A stretch of DNA of 64,000 bases from Cordia subcordata (Eukaryota; Streptophyta; Magnoliopsida; Boraginales; Cordiaceae). The notes under the pieces are model-generated. The model saw only the letters and a program-made list of their open reading frames with translations, ran no database searches and was not told the origin of the DNA. Below, one piece after another: positions 44,401 through 55,515 of the stretch. The DNA lies in contig JAPTOF010000004.1 of NCBI GenBank assembly GCA_028554755.1, positions 2,425,501 to 2,489,500 of the forward strand, read 5' to 3'. Position 1 is the stretch's first letter; every line of letters begins with the position of its first letter. A program made the position numbers and the translations under genes.

Positions 44401-47294
44401 TTTCTGATGAAGGGAAAATTTTGAAATTCCAAATGATAGAGTACATCCTTATTGATTGTTCTAGATGATGGTAAATAATCAACTGTCAACTTTGTCTCTG
44501 ATGGTTGATTTGTGTTATAATTTTAATTTCATAAGAGTTTTCTCCTAGAGATGGCAGTCATACTCAACTATCAGGCATTGAAAAGAACAGGTGCTCTTCG
44601 TCAAACTTCTAGGAGTTATCAGATGTTATCTCTGTTGTGTTTTTGTGTCTTTGTGCTAGAACCATGTTATGGGGCGAGGTGTTACCTTAGATTTGGTAAA
44701 TAACTATCTTTAGGAAGGTTGCCGTAATGTGTCATCAGATCAGCCTAACTAGCCTAGTTCACCTTTTCAACTCTAACTCACCTATTTCACCTTTGTAACT
44801 GAAACTACGTATATTTCAGATTCTAGATGCCTTAAATAAGGGGGAGATTCCATCAACAGGTTCTCTTGTGGAGGTTTTCAACAAAGGCGTTCTAGAGCGA
44901 TGTCTGAGGTTGTACAACGATAGAATGAATAACTTGGTTTTACCTATGTCTGAATTGTCTCTGCAACAATCTCATGAAGCATCAAGAGATGCAGCAGTAA
45001 GAGTTTTCGACGAGCAACATTTTGGTCGTAATCATGCAAAGAGATCAGCTGAGATGTTGGATGAAGGGATCAAGAAGGTTTGAATTCAGCAATATAATTT
45101 TAGTGCTAAGAGTCCTTGAACTTCTCTCTGATTGGCATGCCTGTGCAGGTGTACAAAAATTTCATTTTGGCAAATGAATACGAATCTTCAAAGTTATGTG
45201 AAGCTTTATATATTAGGTGTGAGGACAAAATGGACCATCTTCAAGTCCTCAGACTTCCCTCTATGGCAAAATTCAATGCAGGGTTCCTCCAATGCAACCA
45301 AAGTTTTGAGAGAGAATGTGTTGGACCTTCTAAAAGCAGCTACGAGCGACGGATGATGAAGGTCTATTCTAATTTCTTCATTATCTTTTACCATTCTTCT
45401 ATCCCCAGTTTGTTATTTTCTTCAGTTTTGTTTTCTTAATGGAAGGAGACATGCATATATACTATATAGAAAACATGGTAAAACATCTTAGTTTTCCTTT
45501 TAACTTTTGACATCTTGGTTTTCCTTTTAACTTTTGCCTTTTGGTTGGGTGCTGTGTGCTATGAGTTCCCTCTGCATAATTGTTCAGCACCCGCATTGTA
45601 GTAGTTTCTTCTAATTTCATGATATCTTGAAAGATCTGTCTGCAAGTAAAATTATAATCACTCACATAATTATCAATTTATCATGATATGGTGCAAGAAT
45701 CTTTCTTGTCCGTGTAAATTTTGCTCTATAGGTGGATATTATGTTGTCTAGGTCCATTTTTTGTCTGGTTGCTTCATAATTTGTATGTTTGTAATTAATG
45801 TGGGTGGTTATTCTATAATTTTCAGATTGATCAATTTAGGTATCATGAGTTTGGAAAATAACAACACTCATTCCTCAGAATTTGGAAAAAAATTTTGGTC
45901 TTTGAAATGAATCTAGTTAGAGGTAACTGGGGAAAAGAAAAAGGAGGAAGGAGGAAAAGTTAATAGTTTCTAGTTTTTGTAAGCATTCCTTTTCCAATGT
46001 CATTCAGAGTCATCACTATATTCATAATAGCTTCAACAGGAAGAGATGAAAGACTTGTTCATTTCTGTAACAGAAACATTATCAGTGTTTTGTCTGCTTT
46101 TGTCAGCTTTATCGTTCTTTTTCTTGTCTGTGCTGTAATTGGGTTTTAGTTGATTCTCAAGGAAAAAGAAAGAAAGAAATTGTGAATATGGATATCTAAA
46201 TTTTCTCTACATGTTAATTTCCTTAAATTCTGTGTTCATGCTTCTTTAGATGCTGGGGAAGTCAAAAGCTCTATTTATCAAGGAGTATAACCACAGGCTC
46301 TTCAACTGGTTGGTTGCCTTCTCACTTGTCATGGTGGTGGTTGGTCGGTTTATTATTAAGTTTATTTTGGTTGAAATTGGGGCATGGATACTATTTATCT
46401 TCTTGGAGACATATACAAGGATGTTTTGGTCAGCAGAGGCTCTTTATTACAATCCAGTGTGGCATGTTATTGTTACAACATGGGAGACTCTCGTTTACAG
46501 TCCTATCCTTGATTTGGACAGGTAATGAAAATACTTTTTGAATTGGATTCTGTAAGTAAACTATAACATTCCAATAAATTCTCCTGCTGAATTATTAGAC
46601 CGGATTCGCCTTTGTATAAGGAATAGAATTTTGCTTGTCTTCAGGGTCTTGAAGATCAAATAGTCTAACTCTGATGCTATGTTGTTGCACTTTAACAATA
46701 TTCTTTTCGCCAAATAAACTAACAAAGGAAAATAAAAAAGGGATATTCAGAGGAAGAAAGACATGTTACCAATTTCTTTTTAATTGATTAATCAAGAATA
46801 AGTAATGTAAATTAGAATTAAAGATGACGGTAGATGGGAGAGGAAGGGAAGAGACTGATAAGATATATAAAGGTGAAACATAATGAGGAAAATGAGAGCC
46901 TCGCAATAGGATGAGCAGAAGTAGGAATGAGAACTTTCTAGCAACTATTGATTGGATTCTTTCACGTTCATGGGATCCTACTTAGCTGAAACCGAAGCAG
47001 ATGTGTTATATGTTTGTTTACTAGTCTGAATTTTCTCCATGTGATCATCAATAATAATAATAATACCTGCATTTGTTGAAACTTTTATCTTATTGTCTTC
47101 AGTGTTCCTTATTAACGTCTCATGTGCATTGCTGTATGTTTTCTTCTGAATGTTGCAACAGATGGGCAATACCGATTTGTATTATAGCTGCTGTAATGGT
47201 GGTTTACTGGCGGTGTTATGGAAGAAGGAAACATGGACCACACTGGCTCCTACCTCTGTACAGCAATCAGAAGGATAGACGAAGATCAGAATGA
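38417..47294 (+). CDS. Guanylate-binding protein (GBP-like large GTPase), membrane-anchored
   Basis: I assemble 17 exons: 38417-38505, 40105-40207, 40555-40624, 40719-40757, 40848-40965, 41058-41115, 42017-42081, 42238-42244, 42364-42424, 42703-42762, 42867-42886, 42971-43036, 44012-44179, 44820-45077, 45149-45361, 46250-46521 and 47162-47294. Every phase joins and gives 599 residues, close to the roughly 600 of the Arabidopsis homologue (from memory, At2g38840). The GTPase domain shows the P-loop GPYRSGKS (67-74), switch-I region RDTKTKGIW (Thr99), DTEG (124-127) and the GBP-type RD guanine motif (Arg200-Asp201). A helical domain follows. An N-terminal hydrophobic signal-like segment (1-23) and hydrophobic segments at about 484-516 and 557-571 suggest membrane anchoring. 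Plant GBPs are linked to immunity and dynamin-like self-assembly; the role of this subtype is inference. Exon 8 is a 7-nt microexon. Confidence 0.92.
42238..42244 (+). other. 7-nt microexon of the GBP gene
   Basis: AGTGAAG lies between TTGAAAAG (acceptor) and GTAAAT (donor). The exon before ends ...GGC AG and the exon after starts GGT CAG; only inclusion of these 7 bases keeps the frame and yields ...FYGRVKGQDVAF, the sequence expected in the family. Skipping it shifts the frame. Confidence 0.85.
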
Positions 47295-49752
47295 ACAAGC
47301 AGCTGATTTTCACTCATCTAATGCGATTCTGTTTCCCAATCGATCCTCTGTGAGTTTTTCCTTTTTTTATACGGGAGGAACGCAGGGCCGAGGTCTTTTG
47401 CTTCTTGCGTAATACCTTTCAGTAGGAAGCTACAGAGAGGTACTAAAGGATTAAGAGAAGATCGGTAGCTTCCTGTCTCTGCTGGAGCCGTGCCGAAGGA
47501 TGATATGAGACTATCTCGAACTTGTAATACACGTTAAAATTCGTTTGATTGAATTTGTTATACAGTCAGGCTTCTGTGCTGCTTACAAAAGATTTTTATT
47601 CATGTACTATATAACCTTCGGAGGGGTGAATTTTGCAAGGAAATTTTCTCCCTCCTATTGTTCAGATCAATAGCAAAAAGAACTGTTTTATTAGTGCATA
47701 TTGTGGTATTTGTTAATTTCTTTATGTTTGACTTCCAATTGCTCATATGTCTGGATTTAAAAAAAAAAAAAAAGGATTGCTCATATTTCTGCAAGAATTT
47801 ATGAGTTGCAATCTTACTCACCTATTTAGTTTAATTTGGTGTGTTTTGCTCAAGCTTTTCTCTAGGATTTGTTTGACCTAATTGTGACCTGTAGAATTTT
47901 TAGTAATAGAGTTTTAAGTAAAATATTGTTCAATAAAAGTCATTGATCATTTACCCTTGTATATTAAAAGTTGAGTTCTTAATTTTTTTGAGAGAAATAT
48001 TAGACTTTTAAAAATATGTCGTATTTTTTTTAAGAAGTAAATTAATTTTTGACGTGATAAAAAAATTATTTTTTGAAAGTCTTTTTTGAAATGTTTTAAT
48101 TTGAAACTTCTAATATTTTTAGCTTTCCTCAGTTATGGTTTCTAAGCAAAAACTTTTTGATCAAGAGTTGCCTGGATGTGTTAGTTTTAACTTTCAAACT
48201 CATAGTAAGACTTTAAGGTGGTGATTAGTATGATGAAATGAATTAGGCAAGAATGAAATGAGCTAAGGAATATAAAGGATTTGGTAATATAAGCAACTAG
48301 TGTAACACCTGTGTAATGCATGAAGAGCGATATATGTGATTGAATATATTAAAGTTATAGAGTTTTTTCATCTTACTAAATAGTTATTAAAATAATTATA
48401 TACTATGAAATTAATAAAATAATGATGATATATATAAAGAAAGGACATAATATTAATTAAATTAAAATATTTATTATAGGAATGGAACTAAATAAATGAT
48501 GAAAAACAAAAAATGACCTAAGAATGGGCATATTTAATTAATTGATAAATAATTATAGAAAATTTGTCATATAGAGCGCTACTTGGCAGCACGAAATTAC
48601 AACTTATTTTGCTTTATTATATAGTATAAATTTATAAAACAAATCATACTTTTTATCTTATAAAATATAAGCAATTTATCATTATTTTATTTTTTACAAC
48701 TGTAGGTAAGATATCTTGTCAAAAGCATTTTATTAAAAACTCAAAAAAAAATCATACTTTTATCATATAAAAAAGTATTTTATAATAAGCTTATACCAAA
48801 CACAGCATAAAGAGAATAGTTCTCCGTTGCATTTGTCTGGATACTTTGAGAGATTTTATGTTGAGTAGTGTAATCAGATTTAAGATGTTACTTATGCTCT
48901 ATTTGATATAAGTTTATTACAAAATGTCTATATATATAGAAAAAGTATGGTTTTTTTGAGTTTTATAATATGTTTGCGATAAGATATCTTACATTTATAG
49001 TTATAAAAAATAAGATATAGTTGAATAGCTTATATTTTATGAGATAAAAAGTATAGTTTGTTTTGAGCCTTTATAAATACATATAATAAGATTTTTAAAT
49101 ATGTGTTTCATTTCAATAAATAAGCATTTTAAAATAAATTCATTCCAAACACACTATTCATTGGGATAGGCATGACATGCGCAAATAAACCGATGGCTCT
49201 TAATAGAAAAGTATAGGTAGCATAATCAAATTTAAGAGTGACATAAGGTATGATTTTGCAAGAAATAATGTAATTTGATTCAATTTTGAGGTAACCTTGT
49301 CTTTCCGAGTAAATATCAAGCTACTACTTTTATAGCACACTCCCCTATGTAACTGATCTTTTTCTTCTTTTTTGTTTTTTTTTTGTCGCCTATATGACTG
49401 ATCCGAATTTCACACCTTGTAGAGTATTAGAATAGTCACACGACATGCAACTATACATGTCTACGGTCGTCCCAGTGGCGTAACAGATTGGATCTTTATG
49501 CGATTATGATAAGTTTTGTTATTTTTCTTTTTATTAGAATTTGTGCTATTTTTTTCACAGCCATGTTTGCTTATGTATATGTTTTTTTATTTTATAAATT
49601 ATTGACGTCTTTTCATTCTTGACAATATTTTTGTTGCTAACATAAATTTCAAGTTTGTTCACGACCAAAAGATTAGTTACACGACTTGCTTTAAAAAAAA
49701 AAAAAGTAATATGAATGAGGCAGCGTAAAGTTAAAAAGGAACTATTTTAGGA
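47295..49752. other. GBP 3' flank and intergenic DNA
   Basis: The first 300 bp look like 3' UTR. Further on, MITE-like remnants with TAAGTTTATTA/ATAATAAGCTTAT words occur at about 48590-48815 and 48898-49155 (left GCTCTATTTGATATAAG, right TTCATTCCAAACACAC). No gene seen. Confidence 0.5.
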
Positions 49753-49762
49753 GACAGATTCC

Positions 49763-50385
49763 GGGTTTTTTATTTTTTTGATCCAATTTTTAATATACTG
49801 TGCAAAAATGACCTGCTTTTGGATTAAATTTCAAAAATGACCCAATCTTGTTCTGGGAACGCGTCGGGCGCGTTCCCAAAACGCGGCAGGTGTTTTTGCA
49901 ACTTTTTTTTTTTAACATACTTTGTTTTTCATTATGTATTTGTGTGACAGTATTACGCTTTTCCCTTATGCAGTTATTTATGATCCGTGGATGCTTTTAT
50001 TTCAGCATTATGGACATTATTTCAAACTGGAGGCCAGTGCATTCGAAACAAGATGGATTGCTAAAACCAAGGTTGACGATGAAGGTGTACAGTATGCGGT
50101 CAACAAGACTACACTGCTCCAACTTGCCCCAATAATCAAAATGCGTAGCGTATAGTTGTAATCTTGAATGTTTTTATATAATGTATATTAATTGTAATTT
50201 AAGTAATCCTATTTAGTTGTAATCTTGTTTTGTTTACTTAGTTGCAATTTTATAATGTTTTGTTTACAATTACAGCATAATGTTCACTTTTCCAGAATGA
50301 GATTGGATCATTTTTTAAATTCAATCCAAAAATAGGTCATTTTTGCACATTATATTAAAAATTAGGTCAAAAAAATAAAAAATCT
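49763..50385. mobile_element. Mutator-type (MULE) non-autonomous element with ~95-bp TIRs
   Basis: The left arm (49763-49858) and the reverse complement of the right arm (50291-50385) match along about 95 bp, sharing TTTTTTATTTTTTTGA, TGTGCAAAAATGACCT and TTTTTGGATT-type blocks. Direct repeats GACAGATTCC (49753-49762) and GACAAATTCC (50386-50395) differ at one base and look like a 9-10 bp target duplication. Just inside the left arm is a GC palindrome, GGGAACGCG...CGCGTTCCC (about 49856-49877). The interior 49920-50150 has two overlapping open frames without family resemblance; it could be captured host sequence or part of a parent transposon. Confidence 0.85.
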
Positions 50386-51714
50386 GACAAATTCCTCACA
50401 TATCATTCAATCTAATTATTTCAAAAGAAATTGTATCCATGATTCCCCGATCAACCGTTCATTTATTAGTTTTTCATGTGTTCAATAGTGAAACCCGGTA
50501 AGCATGCCATTAGTCTTTTTGCATTCTGCCACATAAAAGTAAAACTGGGACATTTTACACGTATTACTTTGAATTCAATCCAACGCCTTAGAAATTGACT
50601 CGATCTCCAACACAGTGACACTTCTATGAATTACAAGACTTTCTTTAACAGTAAAAATATATTAAATTTAAAACCTAATATCGTATTCCTTATCCTCATC
50701 TAACCCCCTAAAAGAAAGGGAAAATCTCCCGTATATCTTCAATCAATACATTGCTTTTTCTTTGACGAAGGGCACAGTACAAGATTTTAGTCAATACTTA
50801 TATATTTTTTGTTATATTTAAAGTAAGCAAAATAAAAAAAAATGATCCTGTTACACATTTAAGTGTAATAAAATATTTATTACCATTTCCAATCATAACA
50901 ATGATATTAATTAGAGTTTTTATATTTAGTTCTTTCTAAAATAGCAAAAAGCTTATTACGCTTAAAAGTGTAACTAATAAACAAACTTTGAATTTCGTTT
51001 CGCTCGTGATTATATTAAGTACACTTCTAAGCATGACAAATATTAGTTATGTTTCCAAATATAATAAATATTAACTACGCCTCCAAATGTGAGCATAACT
51101 AATTGATTTTGTTTTACTTTTAAATATAGTTAAGAGTTTAAATATGTATAAGTAGTGATTTTATTTCTTGTAATGACTAAATAAATTTGTACTCCTCTTC
51201 ACAAAGCTGTATTATTGAGTTGAAAGCCAAACCATCGAAGAAGCCAAATCTTATCGTGGATTGTTTCACTTTTTAATTAAATTTAAAGGCGTTATAAATG
51301 ATTACTTTTCCGTTTTCTCAGGTCATCATGGTTTCCAAGTGTCTTATAACAGTTATTGACATTAACTTCTTTTCAACATGAATTTGACTTGTACTTTGTG
51401 CGTGCACATAAGAATTGTTTAATTTTTTTTTTTTAATTTTTGTATCCTAGCTCTCTAAGGCAACATTAAAATCTTTCATCAGCATGTGAATGTGTTCCTT
51501 TTCTATTTCTTCGACCAAGCTCTCTCCCTTGTTATTTTTTAATTTTTTGAGACCCCCACCCCCAGCCATTTTCCTTTATTGAATTTTCCAATCTTAAATC
51601 AAGGATATCATTAAAATGTGAAATTATTTCACGTAAAACTTCGAACTTTAATATCATTATATAATATCTTACGTGTTGTTCTTAGTATTAATTGGTTTCA
51701 ATATATAATCATGT

Positions 51715-51825
51715 TGTCTTAATCAACGAGATTAAGAGATAGTTTAAGAGGTTGATACTATTTTTCTCTAGACATAAGGTCTTAAGTTTAAATCTCATTG
51801 GGTCGTGGGTTTAAAAAAAAAATAT
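51715..51825 (+). mobile_element. Possible tRNA-derived SINE
   Basis: GATAGTTTAAGAGGTTGATAC could be a degenerate A-box region and AAGTTTAAATCTC a B box, about 45 bp apart, followed by TTTAAAAAAAAAA and a TA/CA microsatellite as a 3' tail. No target duplication was identified. Confidence 0.4.
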
Positions 51826-52620
51826 ATATATATATATACACACACACTAGCAAAAAGAGTTGTTGTCTTAACACGATAAATGCAGACTTGAGCCTCAGTG
51901 TATCCCTTGCGTATGTATTCGAGGGACATTGACGAGCAGGTTTGCAAAAAACAGTACCACTTCCAAGTTTCAATCATTTAATTTATAAATTTTAAAAATG
52001 ATGCATTATAATAAGTATTTGGACAAATTACATGGTAAGTGACAAGATGTTGTGCAGGTAATTAAATTTAGTTTATAAGTGCATTAATTATAGTAGGAGT
52101 ACATAGTAAATATTTAGAAATGCAGATCCGCAAATTATTTGTCAAACGAAAAATTTGGTTGCGCGTGTTATGTGCAGACATATAACTGCGTTTTTATCCA
52201 TGCATCATGCATGAAAGATAGACCACGAGACGGTTAGTACTAAATAAAGACAATAACTTGATATCACGAGCTCATTTTTTGTTTAATTTCCTTTATTTCT
52301 TAAATTAGCCTAAATATTTTAATTAGCAAGTATATAGATTAAGAATATTTTCAATCAGTATAAGAAGACTAATACACATATGAAAAATCAAGGATTAGAG
52401 TTTGCAAATAGGTATTGGATATGATTTGAAAATCAAAGCGACTACCGATATGGAAAAATATCTAGGCTGGGAAAGGAAAAAATTTAAAACAAATGACTTT
52501 TCTCTCAGAAACATTTGAAAACTATCCCAAAAGAGAAATAAGAAGAGAAGAAAAAAAAAAAAGAAAGAAAAAAACATTACGGTTTCTTTCAAAGCTCAGC
52601 ATATATAGGGTTTGGAGATA

Positions 52621-52738
52621 TATCATTGTGGAGCTTTTTTCTTTCTTCCTTTCTTTCTTTCTTTCTTTCTTTATCGTGGAGCTTTTTTCTTTCTTCCTTT
52701 CTTTCTTTCTTTCTTTCTTTTCTTTTTTTTTTTTTTAA
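52621..52738. repeat. CTTT-rich minisatellite, two 48-bp units
   Basis: Two copies of a unit starting GTGGAGCTTTTTTCTTTCTT occur at 52628 and 52676, each ending in a CTTT array, then a T run. Confidence 0.9.
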
Positions 52739-53275
52739 GTTATGCTTATTCCCACTTCTCAATGTCATCACATACACTAGATATATAGAGTAGGTAAATG
52801 AGCAGAATTTATTGTATTTCAACTATGTATGATGTATAATAAAATGTCAGACAATCTTGAGCAGGTACTCGAGAAAGTCTTCATTTTGCACCACTTTTTT
52901 TCTGATAAATGAAACTTCGTTCGCTAATGAAATTTACACACTGAAATCAGTAAATGCAATGGAAATGTGTCATAGATTACTGATATCTATCTGTTAAAGT
53001 AGATTTATATCATGTACTTTTTGCAAAAAAAAAAAATACAGATAAAGTGTAATAAGTGTTAGATTACAGTAATATGAGATTTTTTATTTAAAAAAAAAAA
53101 AGGCCAATAATAGTGCCTTTCCACCATTTGCTCTTACATATTTATACGTTCCTCATAGTTGACATCAGTGTCTGCACTGCTTCTTTCCATTTCGTGCTCT
53201 TTCAATTAACAAAACTCTTCGAATTTTAATTTTCCTAATATACTCTCTTTTTACTTTCAGTCTAATTGCTGAAAA

Positions 53276-53446
53276 ATGAGCCACTACACAGGAGGGAATC
53301 CTAGAGGTTAGTATTTCATTTGTCATAACCCTTGGACATATATATATATATATATATATATGATTCAACTTTCTTAATTTTGTTTTCCTTTTATAATGTT
53401 TGTATGGGGGTTTTCGTTAACTATTTTTGATTAATTTTTCAGATGG

Positions 53447-53492
<46 letters not shown>

Positions 53493-55463
53493 CAAGAAGA
53501 AGATCTACAAAATAATGAAAAAAAAAGTATAAGATATATATAGGATTCTTGGAGAGATGCTTTTCTATATGTGGCCTTTAAAATGATTGAGTAATTCCCT
53601 TATAACAAAAAAAGAGAAAAAAAAAAAAACCATGAAATGGAGTGCTCGAATGCTTAAAAAAAAACCATGAAATGGAGTGCCCGAATGCTTAATTCGCTGA
53701 AAACTAATAAAGCACTGAAATTAAGATCAAAAGAATCTCAGAAAAGAAAATTTGAATTCGCTAGCCAAAAAAAGAAAAAGAAAAAATTGAATCGAATAAA
53801 AACACAACATGTAGATGATGTAGGATACCTAAGAGCATGTAATTGTCCTTGGTGTCAAAAGGAAAAAAATAGTTTTACAATTTTTGCAGATAGTCTAGAT
53901 TCGTACGATGTGGTTCTCCCTCATTCGTAGAGGAAAGATATAGATTAACAATTTCCAGGGAGATTAACAATTTCCAGAGATTTAAGAAGAGAAAATCAAT
54001 CAAGCAATCATGAAACGTACCTTGAAGACCTGATTTTATTCTTTAATTTCTTTTATAGTTGTTCTTTAAGAATTTTGAACAATGTCGATCGAAGAATACT
54101 TTATAAATATCGATTGATGGTTGAATTTGGATATATAATTAGGGATGTTTTGGGGAAACCCTCTTTTTTTTCTTTTTTTCTTTTAATTTGGCCTAATGTT
54201 TTGCAATATAAAGTGAATTTTTTGAAATTATACGTTAAGTTTTTTAATTTTCCCTTTGTGGGATTGTATGTTAGTTACATATAAAATGTGTGTGTATATA
54301 TATATACATACATACATATACACACATACATGCACACACGCATATATATTAAATATTGATTGATGGTTGAACTTGGATATATAATTATGGATGTTTTAGG
54401 AAAATCAAATTTTTTTTTTAATTTGGCCTAGTTTTGCAATAGAAAGTGAGTTTTTTGAAAAAGTAAAATATACGTATACCAGACCCCTCTGTAATCTATT
54501 ATAAATGCGCAACACTTTCCTGTGGTGTCAAAAGTTCCACAATAAGTAGCTATGGTGAATAAAAGTTTCACGCGCACTCCTTACTGTGTAAGCTCCTTTA
54601 ATGGTATTAAAAATGTACATAAAAAAAAAACATTAATACCTTTACCTTAGTCATTTAATTTTCTTTTTCTCTTTTTTTTTTGGGTCAAACACATATATAA
54701 CAATTAACAAAAACAAAAATTCTCAATAAAATTGACATAAATGATTTTTTTTTTTAAAAATAACGTTTTTTCTTTGGCCAAAAAGGCCAAAAGATACAAA
54801 ATATAAATAAATAAATAAATAAATAAAGTATTGATCATTTTTAACGACTTGAACAAAGAAACATGTCTGATGGGGTATTTTTAAGGACTTGAATAAATAA
54901 CCATTTTAACAAACTGCTTTAGCCAAAGAAAAGGATTGCATAGTCGATTGATCCGATGGGTAGTTCAAGGACTTGGGTTTTGAAATTTTAGCCAGATCGA
55001 ATCCCAGTGAAGTAGTCAAGGACGTAAGATGAGTTTGTTTTTCTTTTTGCGTTTTTGGCCAAAGGAAAAGGGTTATTTTTTTGAAAAAAAACTCATCTAC
55101 GTCAATTTTTTTTCTTTTTATTAATAGTTATATACGTGTTTGACCAAAAAAAAAATTAAACGAGTACGATAAGGGTATGAAAGTCTTTTCGTCATACATT
55201 TTTAACACCATTAGGTGAAGTTTAGACATTAGGGGGTGCGCGTAGAGCTTTTATTTACCACAAAGGATTATTGTGGGGCTTTTGATACCATAAGGGATAT
55301 TGTACACTTATAGTAGACCACACGAGGGTTTGGTGTATTTTACTTTTTTTTAAAATTATACGCTAGTTTTTTTTTTGTAGGGTTATATATATGTTAGTTG
55401 CCTATAAAATCTTTATATATACATACATATATATTATATATATACACACACACAAACACACAT

Positions 55464-55515
<52 letters not shown>

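Larger units (their letters stand above)
50396..53275. other. AT-rich intergenic DNA, no gene seen
   Basis: No coding region recognised. A SINE-like segment and a pyrimidine minisatellite inside it are listed separately. The last few hundred bases should hold the promoter of the gene at 53276. Confidence 0.5.
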
